Shown here in pieces: positions 23,201-35,200 of a stretch of DNA of 64,000 bases. The stretch spans positions 124,001 to 188,000 of the forward strand of contig CAJNDS010002215.1 in NCBI GenBank assembly GCA_905221605.1, read 5' to 3'. This DNA comes from Symbiodinium natans (lineage: Eukaryota > Sar > Dinophyceae > Suessiales > Symbiodiniaceae). The notes beneath the pieces are model-generated. The model worked only from the letters and a program-made list of their open reading frames with translations. It was not told the origin of the DNA and ran no database searches. Every line of letters starts with the position of its first letter. The first letter of the stretch is position 1. The position numbers were made by a program, and so were the translations under genes.

Positions 23201-26200
23201 CCTGAGAGTGAGCAGGACGATTGACAACAGGCTCTCAGAGAGTCACTCTCCCTCTCAAGAGATAATGATGATGCCCCTGTTTCTCTTCTGTTGGAGAACT
23301 ATTCTTGTGGCCAAGACGAGCTCCTGTAGATTTCCCTGTACATTTTTCAATCGAGAGGTTTGGCGGAGTGCTCTCACGCACTCTTTGAGGCTCTTCGATG
23401 CTTCTTTTTGCTGGGAGGAACTGCTCTGATGGCCGTGCTGGGGGGGCAGTGGCAGCTTCTAGGTATTTCTGGTCATCGTGCCTGCCATGACCCTTTGATA
23501 CCCTGTCAAGGAGCGTGGTCGGCTGCGGTCTATGCCAGGAAGTCCTGAGACAGGCCCGAGCTTCACGCGTTCGCACCTTGGCAGATCACAGCCAGCAGAG
23601 AAGGACTTTTTGACAAGATGTGGGAAGCATGGGCACTTTGCTAGCTGGGCTTCCGGCTGGAAATGGCAAGAGCTTCGTGCTCTCCATGGAAGTGTCATTA
23701 GACCATCAACGATGTTAGCTGTAGGCCTAGAGGCAGTCATCAAGTTGCCCGCCCGGACTTAGACAGTTAAGCCCCTTTTCGCTTTTGGCCATTGTTGAGA
23801 GGCCCTAGACCCCTGCAGCGTGACACCTGCCGAAGGTCGCTGAAGCAGAAGCCCGGGGAGGTGCCTCAAGTCGGAAGCAATGCGTGAGGGATCCTTTCGG
23901 GCAGCCGCTTCGTTGAATTTTCATGTCATCTTAGACTCCGGAAATGCTGGGGGAAATCCGATCGGACATCCCCCCTGTTTTTCCTGTATTTGCAGGTGCT
24001 GAGAGTGGACTCTGGCTCCTGGGCTGAAGCGAGGGCGCTTAAGCGAGGGAGCTTTCTTATTTTCGAGTATTGCTGGGCGAGTCGCAGTATTTGCAGTGGG
24101 CAGGCTTGAGCAGTAGAGTCACATGCGTGGCAAGATGCTGGCACTTGCGCTGTTGATCTAGGGCTGAGGTCACAAGTATTGAGTGTTGCTGATGCCGTGC
24201 TGTGACCAATAGAGTTCCAGCCTGAAGCTTGAAACGCATTGAGCCTGCTTTGCATTGAACCGAATGCCCGAGGCTCGCAGCTGCCAGTTGAGGATGCCAA
24301 TGCCTCAGGCACTCCCTCCTTCGAGCGGCGGCTCCACTGCAGGGCAGTGGGACCAGGGCTAGATCCACGTGTCGTGTGTCGCCGAAGCTCCCTGCTGAAG
24401 CCCAGCCATGCAGAGCACGCAGAGCACGGTGCGCCCAGGAAGCCTGGTGACAAGGAGGAGCCGCAGTTGACCCTGGAGCTCTGGCGTTACTGCCGGAAGT
24501 GTGGCTGCCAGGCCAGGGCAGATCACGGCTCAACGCTTGCCACTTGCTATTTGAAATGCTTCCGGCCCTTTTGTACGGCATGGTTCCGAGGGACGAGTTT
24601 AGAAGTTATGAGAGAACAGAGTAGAGCCGCATCCAACAGCATCCAAAAGGCTGTCGTGATCGAGGCCTCGTGGATTTTCCCTTCCCAAGTAAGAACATGT
24701 TCTGAGCCTGAGTCTGTTTACCACAGCACCTCCGGTAGGCCCTTTTGCTGGACATCGCACTATAGCAGCGCGCTCCGTCTATGTCTGCAGTGTGCATTTT
24801 CAAGCAGACCTCGGAGCCATGAAGCCTTTTGTTTCTTTTTCTGCAAGTGGCAAGCTGACCTTTTTTCCGGGAGGTCACTCCCAGGAGCGCCCTGTCGGAC
24901 TTGGCCAGCTGGCACTCCATGTCGAAGTTCTTGGACGCCCAGCTCAGGGGCTTCTGGTTGTTGGATGTTGATGGTTTCGGAATGGTTCCTGCTTCATGGA
25001 GGTTGAAGCTCATGGAGGTTGAAGGCCCCAAAATCATATGGAGTGTTGCATCATCTTCGTAGGGCTTCTCTCTGTGACTGGCCCTTTCCCAGCGAGGACA
25101 TCCTCTTGCACAACACCACCTCCGAGTTTTCCTCACTGGCTTCGAAGCTGCTGCCGACACCCCCAAACACTCCGTGCACGCACATGCCATTTCGGGACTC
25201 TTTGTCGCATCAAGCAGCATGCTGTGCAGGCCCGTCTTTTCATGTCCTTTGGGCATCCATGGGTCCGTGGTAGCCTGCTGCACACAGGCGCTAAGCATGA
25301 AGGGACGCATGGAGCAGAGTAGCGCAACTGAGGACCACATCCTCTTCTGTGGCAGCCCCGAGCGGCCTACACTGTTTTTGGGGTTCAAGCAGCTTGGTTG
25401 GGCTTAAGGCAGTACAAACTGGACGCACTCGGATTGATCTGCAGGCTAGGGGCGCATCGGGGGAAAGCTGCAGAGGTGGGAAGCTGTGCTGCTCTGGCAG
25501 CTCAACAGCCCCCATGCACCTCTTTGGGATTCGGCGACTGGGCTCTTCTTGCCGGCACCATCATCGGCAGAGCCTGGGCTGGCGAGTTGCAATGTGAGTG
25601 CGAGGTAATCGTAGAGAACCGGCTCAATGTGAAGAGTCTTGAGGCCAGTTGCAGGGGGCTTCATGAGTTCAATCGTATCGGATACATGCAGGGGGCTGAT
25701 AGACGGATATAGACCGTGTACAACTAGACACAACTAGACCAAGTAAGCCAAGTAAACTAAAGTAAACTGCGAACACGAAGTAAACGGCATCTTGCAACAG
25801 TTTGTGTTGTATTTCAGAGGTGCCTAGTCACTTACATCTGGCGGGTCGGTGCACACGCTCCGGAGGCTCCGTGCCTTGGCTCGAGCTCTAGGAACCTGTC
25901 GCGAGAAGCCGCAGAAGTCGACTGACGCGTCTGCCGCATGGGGCAAGGGCCGCAGGGGCCGCAGCAGTCGCAGGAGTCGCAGGAGCCGCAGAAAGAGCCG
26001 ACAAGGCCGACGACAAAGGAACCCCCCTTCTCTGTCTTTGCTTCGAAGCTTTCGGGTGAAGGCAAGACGTTCGAAGGTCTGCAGCCCAGTATGCTGCTTC
26101 GGGAGCTCAAAGAGGTGGGCTTGTCCATATAAACGCAGCTATTTCTTGGGCCTAGCAAGTGCTCAGCCAACTCGTCTCCTTGTCCCCTTGAGGTGATCTG

Positions 26201-29200
26201 CGGGGACCTCGGTCTGCGCAGCTTCAGCACCCAGCTCTTCTTGGACCGGGCCTTCGACGGCACGGACGAGGAACGACCGATCGGTGACCTCGGCATCGGT
26301 GAGGGTGCTCGGCTGGAGGTGTCAGGGCCAACATAGATAACACAGGGAAGCTTCATGCTGGCAGTTTTGTGGCTGGAAGCCAGTCTTTTTTTGTAAAGAA
26401 TCGTCTGGCATGGGGGTCCTCTGACAGATGCAGAGATTTACGTTCCGAAGCATTTGAGAAACCTCCCCTCTGACCTCGTCAGCCCCCAGGTTGTGGTGGC
26501 TGCCTTCTGCACGCAGCTACCCGGCAGATGACAAGGCCTCACTGCACGTTCCGCCTCAGTTATGCATAAGTGGCAGGCTACCCGGCAGATGGGAGCCTGC
26601 CCGAGAGGATAACTCCCAGTGGATGCAGCGCATGACGATTGCAGAGGACGGCACTGGAAGCCTTTCTTGCAGCAGCGCTGTACTGCGCGCACATGTTTTT
26701 GCTGCTGTTGGATCTGGTGCTGCTTTGGGGTGGTGGTTGTGCTTGTGCTGCTTGTGGTGGTGATAGGTTGCGGTAGGTGGCGGTAGGTGGCGGTAGGTGG
26801 CGGTAGGTGGCGGTAGGTGGCGGGTGGCGGTGGGTGGTGGCGGCAGTGTCCATTGCAAGTCTTGGAGGACGGGAGGATTCGAGAAGTGCACATGTTGTTC
26901 TTTTCCTTCATCTGCTTGCAAGATAGCTTCATGAGCAGTTTCGGCCGATCCAGGATGGCAGCTTCAGCTGCAAGAGTGGCAGCATCACGGATGGCCTGGT
27001 ACGCCTGCTCTCCGCATCAGAGCGAAAGATCAACCTCAAGAGGACCTAAATGTCAAGGGTGAAGTCGTTGTGATGAAGGGAAGCACGAAAGTAGCTCAAG
27101 AAGTAGAACCTCCCATAGTATCCTCAATAATGAGGAGGGGGCTTGCTATCCCAGCGTTTCTGGTTTCCAGCATGTGTTTCGTGTGCGCCCCCCTTGTGCC
27201 CCATTCCTTGCAAGTGTCTGTGAGAGAGAGGACCTGCTTCGATGCGAACGATCACATTTTCGTGGTGGAGGAGTCGGGCACAAGGATGCGCGGCCACTGT
27301 CCCCAAAGCGGCTCCACGTTCACGCTCACGAAGCAGTGAAGGCGCCAGTAGTAACCGATACAAGTTCAGTAGGTGAGCGCACCGTGGTTTGCACGGCACT
27401 TTGCTGTTGCTGTTTGGGGAAAATTGGTGCGCCTCCCCTTGACACTGGCATCGCTGGCCATGAATTACGTGGCCGCAGGCGTGCCTTCATAACTTTGTCT
27501 TCCTGCTCCAATGCAGTGAGCAGCCCATGAGTCGCATCGCCCTGATGCCTCAAGATTTTCCGAGCAGCGAAGGAAAAGTACTTTGCCAACCATGACTTTT
27601 GAATAAAGGGAGCAGTGGCTACAACACGTAAAGGGTTTAGTCATCACCCGGTGGACGGTAGGATGGTAGTCAACCATGTGAGCTTTAACGTATGTTCTTG
27701 TTTTGGGGGCTCTTATGGTTCAGGTGACACGCCTAGCCACTCAAGCCTACCTCTCAACCGTGAGATGCTGCCGTCACTGATTCTGCAGCGCGGAACTCGT
27801 GACTCCATGGCTCGTACAGCTGCTGCCTGCTTGGCTGAGGAAGGGCAAGGGAAGCCCAGCAGCGAGGAGCAGAGCTTTGAGGGTACAGCACCCATACCTG
27901 CTGCACCTGAGCAGCTGAACACAGTGCCTGGGAGGAGGGAATGAGACTAGATTTTCCGAGATTTCCCCCAGGGGGGTTGTGCGTAGAACATGTGCTGTGG
28001 GAGTGCAGGGCCGATGCAACGGACGTGACATGTTCCTTTTTGTTGAAGGTTGTAAGAGATGTGTAGGCCCTCGTGCCACATGAGGTGCTGGTCGAACTGG
28101 AGGCGCTGCAGGAGCATATCGCAGAGTTCATCCGGAGCGTACTGATCTGCCTCTCCACCATCGAGTCCGAGGACACCCTAAGAAACCCTAGTCACGGGCC
28201 TCCGAACCAAAGCTTGAGTTCCCTTGTTGATATCGGCATCCTTTCTAGGATTATCCAGGTTTATCAGGCAGGCTTTTTCTGAAGAGTGTCATCTGAAGCC
28301 AGGACAAGGCCTCCTCTGAGTCTCCAGCCGAGGGCTCACTGCCGGCACCGCGCAGTGAAAGCCACCTACGCGGTGCGGGCATCTTGGGGCAAAGAGGGGG
28401 TCGTGAGATGCCCAGGGCAACTGGGACTAATTCCTTGGGACTCCAGCAAGGTCTGTTTTCCAGCCTCCCTCCCATCATGTTCTGAAAGTGGTGACTTCCC
28501 CTTGGAAACCTGTTCGTGGTGGCAGTGGCATCCCTCATTCCGTTTCCAACCCAAGGCCGAAGCAAAGAAGCGGCCATCAACAGTTCGAGCCCAGTGCCCG
28601 AAGACTCTGTCCTCAGCTACGATGAGGAGGACGACCGTCCAGACACCGCATGCTTTCTGTTGCCCCTATCTACGTATGAATCCTCGACAGGTTGCACACG
28701 TGAGCCTTTTCATCTTCGCATTTTTTCCGTGCCCGCGATCATCTCCCAGAGGTTCGAGAGCCCCAACACAGAAGGGTCCCTGCGTGGAGGACACGGAGGC
28801 CATAGACTTGGCGAACACGCGGCGCTGGCTCATCCAGTGTCTTGAAGCAGTACTCCAGAACCATTCTGAGCAGTCGTATCTAAAAATGCATAAGCCCATA
28901 AGCCTTCGCAGGTTCCATGAGGTTTTCTGATGAAGCCGCAGTTGCAACAAGCTCTTCTGGCGCCTTAGTGCCGGCCCTGAGTGACTCAGTGCCCTTAGTC
29001 GGTGTCCCAAGGAATAAGACGGGCTGGCACCGTGTCATGGTGAATCTCAACGAGTTCCATGAAGATCTCAGCAAACGGCTGAGTCCTGGGTAGCAAGAGG
29101 GCGGCCATGCTTCAACTTCTGCTGAGTTTCCCTGAAGAGTCGTGGGGAGTCATCTCTTTGAGCCCAGGAAGGCGGTGAATGACAGCCTCCGCTCCCGAGG

Positions 29201-32200
29201 AGCTCTGCCGCCAATGAAGTTGGGTGACCTGTGCCGCAGCCCAGTGCAAAGCCGAGCAAATCCGAGCGAAAATCCGAGCAAGCTTGGAAGTTGGGACGCC
29301 TTATTCCCAGGCGACCCCGTTCTTGCAAGCACCCTTTGCCGGAACCTGCCCCTTGACTCACTTCTGGAATGCTTTTCCACACTTTCCGGGCGCAATGGTT
29401 TTGCACCCCCATGTCCCGCGCTACCTTGAGGATGGACTCATTCCGCGAAGGCCCTGTGGCCAAAAAGATCACCCAAACCTGTGAGGACCTGCGGCTTGAG
29501 CTGGTGTGATGCGCAGCATTTTGAGGCCTCATTCTTTGGTTCCACAGTCTGCGTGGCCGCATGTCCATACCAGGATCTCACAGCCCTGCAGAAGCTGCAG
29601 TCGGAAGGAGGCCCGGATGTGTCATCTGCCCTCGCAAGACCGGGTCCTTTCTGAGTAGGTCTCTGTCAGTTCAGTTTGCGCATGTTTGTGCCAAAGGAGA
29701 AGACAAAAACAAGGACGCCGGCTTCCAGGTGCCATCCGTGTTGCAGGGGATCTGGGGAAGATCTCAAGTCTGGCTCTGAGAATAGGAGTATACGTAGGAG
29801 TAGAGGCCACGGAGGGTCGGGAGCTCGCCTGCAGGTTCCCCTGCCAGCGGTCTTGTCGTCATTCGTGACCACGGCTGCTTGGCCGACAACGAAACCCGGC
29901 AGTCTTTGTCGTTCCAAACGCCTACTGCTCGTAGGTTCTTTGAGCAAGTCGATTTCAGTGCAGTTTTTTGGGCAAAAGCCGCTTGCATCGAAAGATCGCT
30001 TCTCGGCGAGTGGCGCCTACGGCAGGGGTGTTAGGCTGCTGCCGTTCCAACTTCTAACGAATTGCCAGCTACTGCTTAAGGCAAGATGCTTTTTAGAAGA
30101 TGCTGTTAGCTTCGAGACTTGCTTGTCTTCTGTTGGAATTTAAGAAGCCACTTCGAGGCAAAGGAAACCTACAAGCGCTTCTGGCCTCGAGAGGTGCACT
30201 GGGATGGGGGGGCACGGCTCCAGCCTTCCGAATTTCCCGCGTACCAAAAACCTCCGACTCCTCGACTTCTGTCCTCTCGGACTAGTGAAAGCTTGCTTCT
30301 GTTTCTCAACATCTGTCTTTCTCTATTGCCAGGCCCAGGACATGCTGCCAGCCAAGAGCCCGGATCCCGCGGAGGGTGTGCAAAGCGCCAATATCGCCTC
30401 TTCACAGAGGTGGGTGGGGGGTCGATGCGGGTCGACCCGATCCCTTTTGAGATTTGGCGGGATTTGGGACAAGTCAGCTGCAGGTAGCATGTTGCCGCAA
30501 CTTGAAGCGCCAGGTCTCGGGCCAAGTCTGCCCAGGACGAGGAGCGCCGTCGTCCAGTGACCTTTCGAGGTTGAAAATGGGTGTTGAAAATGGGTGTCTC
30601 AGAAATGGGTGTGTCAAAGGATGCAATTACATCAAATCCCTGCGAGGAGCGACCCGCTCCGCTGCGGAGATCTCGCTCAGTCGAGGCGGGAATCCCGGGA
30701 AACGGCCATAAGATGCCGAATGAGTCGAGGATTTTCGTGAGGCCAAACGCGGCCTGCCATACAGCTAACGGGACTGGTTGCAGCTCACGGTTCCAGATCA
30801 TGCCAGCGAGGACCCCAAACAGTGCCATGCGCTCCAAGATGTTTCCTCCAAAGGGGCCAACAGCGACGACAGTTCTGCACTTGCAGCGAGAGCATAACAG
30901 CCAGAAATGCTACTGGTAACTGCCCAGACCGGATGCGCGACGTAAACATACGTGAACCATCCAACAGGCCAACATGCAGAAAAGAACGCGCCGGCTGTGT
31001 TTTGGCACCACGGAGCGACGCAAGCCCCAAAAGGCGCGGGACCCAGGCCGGAAGATGATTTCGAGAATGAGAACCTAATGAGAACCTAGGCGAGAGCGCG
31101 ATTTGGCCCGCTAGGCATGCTATTTGTGAGGAAGACCACGTCACGGGAGTCCAAAATGGAGGCCTCGAGCTAGAGCCGTCGTTTGGGGAGGCAGACACAC
31201 GGAGTCACAGTGTGCCGGTATGAAATTGTAGTCCGTTGAACCAGAGTTGCCTTAGGTCAGAAATGTTCAGCAGGCGCTGTTGCAGAAGCCTTTGACTCCC
31301 TGATAGCACTGCAGGCTAGGCAGAAGACGCCGGCCGGTCGCATGAGGCGTCAGGAGCCGGGTAACAACTTGGGAGGGGGTGTGTCCACCCGGGGGGTTGA
31401 AGCTTTGCCAGAAGAGTGCAGAGAAGTTCAGATCAGCTTTTGCCGAGTGACCAAAATCTGAGAGCAGGACAGCGAGACAGGCCCCTCAGCGCTGCCGAAC
31501 TGCCTGAACCTGCCTTGGAATTCAGTTGTTGTGCGTAGGGCCTCCTGCACAAGTGGTGGACACAGTTGCAAAGGGAATTCACGATATGCCCCCCCGAAAA
31601 CTCAGGAATCAGGTCACTGCGGCCTTTACCTCAGCTGTGGAGAGCCGGAACAGCCAGGTGGGGTTCTCAGGGTTACCTGCAGTGGCGGTACTTTCGTTCC
31701 TGTGAGAGTTGGGGTTTGCAAAGGTGCCATTGATACGAGAGGGGAGAGGCTATTGAGCCAGTCCCAGGCTGCATAATCTCTCCTGTGGTTCAGGGCGGTC
31801 CGGATATTTGAGAAGCAAGTGCTAGGTTCTGCTAGATTGCTCATAGGTCCTACAGAATGTGCTCGTAATCTGTGCGAACGAGCTACGCAATGTGTACCGT
31901 GCTTCGAAAGTCCTGGGCTTGCCGCGAAAAGCTCTGGTGATAGCTGGGTGGTTAGGCCCGGCTAGTCTGTCAGTTTTGATCCTCTCTTTGCCTTTAGGGA
32001 AAGCAACTCCAAGCACCTGAGTTGTCCTGAAACTCCCACGCGAAGCTGCGAAAATGCTGTGCCGAATGCTCTGACTTCAACTCCCACCGCTGCCTGCAGA
32101 TTACGACCCTTCCACGCTGTGTCCACGGCATCTCACTGCCTCTCGGACATTGCGTTCATGTACAGTTCTTTTCTTTCGAGCACGCTTCTGAACTCGATTC

Positions 32201-35200
32201 GTAGTAGCTCTGTCAGATTTGCACGCGTCTTGCGAGTAGGCATGGGAGGCAGCATTTCCATAGATTGCTTGCTGAATCATACAGGGTTTTCTAGAAGGTT
32301 TCTGGTGACTGCATATTGGGCGTCCTTTTGGATTACTAGTAAAACATAAACCCTACTTCCTATGAGGTCCGTACATTTTGAGGATGTGGGCTCGCTCATT
32401 GCTTACGCGCTCCTGAGCGAGAAGGCCTTACTCCAATGAGGGCAAAGACGCGGTAGGACCTGGCAGAATGAAACGGATCCAGCGACGCGTAGTTTCGCGA
32501 ATCGTGAGGCATCGGAGCAGCTGTCGTCGCAGTGGAGCGCACTCTGGGGGAAGAGCCACTGTCCCCTCGCCGACACACACACCGTCCCTTGGACATCGGG
32601 GAGAACCTGGGAAAACCGGCTGTTTAAGAGCGTCGTGCGCGCGATAGCATGCCCAGCTAGTTCACTTCAGGAAGTACATGGCACCACTGTCAGGACAGAA
32701 AGTAGCCTAGCGTGCATTTTTCTCTTAGGAATGCTGCATGCGGTCTTTTCCAAGCTGCCTTTCGCGGCGAGCTCCCAGCGGCAGGCGGGAGGTGAAGCCC
32801 AAGCAGGGATCATGAGGCTTCAGCCGGAGCCCTCCTATAACTCGTTCACGCTCAGCCCCAATGCGTGTGTCGCAGGCCCTCCCCTGTTGTGGGGCGCGCC
32901 AGCAACGCAGAGGACATTGCAGGGGGTCCGAGCGCGCGCCCCCTTGATCTGTCTCGAAGTTCCCCAGTTCCCACTGTGCACTTGATGCACAACTTGTAAC
33001 TTGATGCACATCTGGCCTCTCTGACAGCATCGCAGGCCCGGTTGGCGCCCGCAGATTCAGCAATGGCAGCGCTCAAGGCAAAGGCGTGGAAGGGGCCGCA
33101 GGACGGTAGCTGCAATGCTTCAGTTGTCAGTTGTTACATGTTGCAACAAGTTGCAACATGTTGCTGGGAAAGTTGCCCTCAGATTCACCCTAGGAGGGGC
33201 CCAACGCGATCCGCTACACGTGGGAGCAGGACAGGCCATCTCGAAGACATGCAGAGAGCCTTCTGTTTTTGCAATCTGAATTGCGAGCTTAAGCCGATGG
33301 AGGACATGGACAGCGCCGGACTTCGGACCATCCTCAACACCCCCGTTCTCAAAGAACCCGTGAAGGCAACTTTGGAAATCCTTCCTGGAAGCCTTTTAAG
33401 GAATCCTTTTCAAGGAATCCTCTAAAGATTCCTCTAAGGAATCCTTTAAGGAGTCCTTGGGGCCCTTTTCGGGGTTGGCTCCAGACTTGGGATGCGCGCG
33501 CTCCTCCTCCACAGGTGGATTTCGAGGACAAGCAGGCCAAGAAACTCGGCTTGCCAAGAATGAGAGCCGCAATATGCGTTTCCGTATGCCTTTGTCATAC
33601 ATTACGTATACATTGACGCACATCCGACATACATGTCGTTGATCATTGATGATATTTTGCAAATCAACAGTCATTTGGAGAGTAGGGGAGCTTGTGTATG
33701 CTGCATGGTGGCATGAGTTGCGGCAGCTTTGCTGTTGATCTTGGTGATCGGGTTGGTGAGCAAAGCGGACACAGATCCTTGTTAAGGTACCAGGTGGCTG
33801 TCCATTTCGCGCCGCACTATCATGCACTGCGCCATTGGATCTGTGGCGATGATCTCAACTTCGTTCGGTCTTTGCAGCGCTGTCCCTTGGCTCGCCCTGG
33901 TTGTCGGGTCTGACGACCGCAGGTGCTCATCTCAACAGTTTCTACTGCTGAGATCGCCTCTTGCATGTGAGGGCTTCATGAAGCAAAGGGTGCCAGTCGG
34001 GTAGATTCGGTGAACACGTTGAGCTTGCTCGGCATGTCGTCCAGGCGAGGCGCCCTGCAGGTTTGTATACCAAGCAGAAGAGACACCGAAGAAGTCTGCA
34101 GATACGCCCCTAAGCATGGACACGTCAACCAGCAAGCTTGGGAATGAACATGAAAAGAGCTATGTGTAAGGCAAGTCGATTCAGACTTCTGGTGGGAAGT
34201 CTCGGGCTACGTTCCTCATGTCCCACGACAAACGCTTCCTTCTCAAAGCGATTAACGAATCGGAGTTCAAAAAGCTGAACAGCAGCTTGTCTGATGGATG
34301 ATGAATGTAGCTCCCTGAAGACTGGGGTCCACGGAAGAGCGATGTCAAGGTGAGGCAGAGAATCTCTTCTGGTACTTCGACAAGGTCCGGGCTTGTGCCT
34401 GCTGATTTGACCGCAGGAGAGTCTGCTCTGGCCTGGCAGGTGCTTTTCGACAAGTGGCCTTCTGTGCTGACCCAGGTCATCGGGCTCTTCTCAGTCTCGG
34501 TGACCAAGAAGTCCCAGTACAAAGGCTCCTGGGTGCTCGAGTTTGCACCACCATGCATTCAGATTGTTCACCGTCCTAGGATCCTAGGTCCTATCCCTAA
34601 GCTTTGCAGCTGGCGTCATACCCTCCAGCCGCAAAGCCCTCAGTCCTACTCCCTAAGCTCTCTGATGGAGTCTTAGCCCTCAAGGTCTTACACCCTCCTA
34701 GTGGCACTAACCGCAAGCCGCTCCGATAACTTCCGGTCACCATTCCTGCAAGCGGCCAGGCTACTATGTTGTGCAGCAGAACCTTCGACACAGCGCCTCG
34801 GTGGACTGGAAATGGTTGAGATGGCCAAGAACCAATAAGAACAAGACTCACGTGAAGCTCCATGTTGACAGGGTAGCATGGCTCTGGTATCCGGTAGCAT
34901 GCTCTCTTCGCTGGTTTCTCCTTTCATCTCCGAACCGGTGTGGGAGTTTCTGTTGAATCGCTGTTCAAGTTTCGTTCAAGTTTCCAGGCCTCCGTGACAC
35001 CTGGGCCTTCACATTCGACCTGAAGGGCACGGGAAAGAATCGCCGCGTTCAAGCGACGGCGCGGGTCTGCTCTGGATTTCCTCGCAGGTTTCTCTAGTTC
35101 CTTTTGTCGCAAAGGCTCGGTTGCAGAAGGCTATTGGCCATCAGCGGCGAAGCGCGCAAATAATCTTACACCCGAGCTTGTGGCAGGACCTTGGTGAGGA

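Noticed and set aside
24606-25388. Minus-strand open frame of 260 codons
   Set aside because: Partly good codon use, but the + strand is also open across it and no domain is visible on either strand. No call made.
26491-26932. Histidine/proline-rich minus frames around 26.8 kb
   Set aside because: Produced by the GCGGTAGGTG minisatellite.
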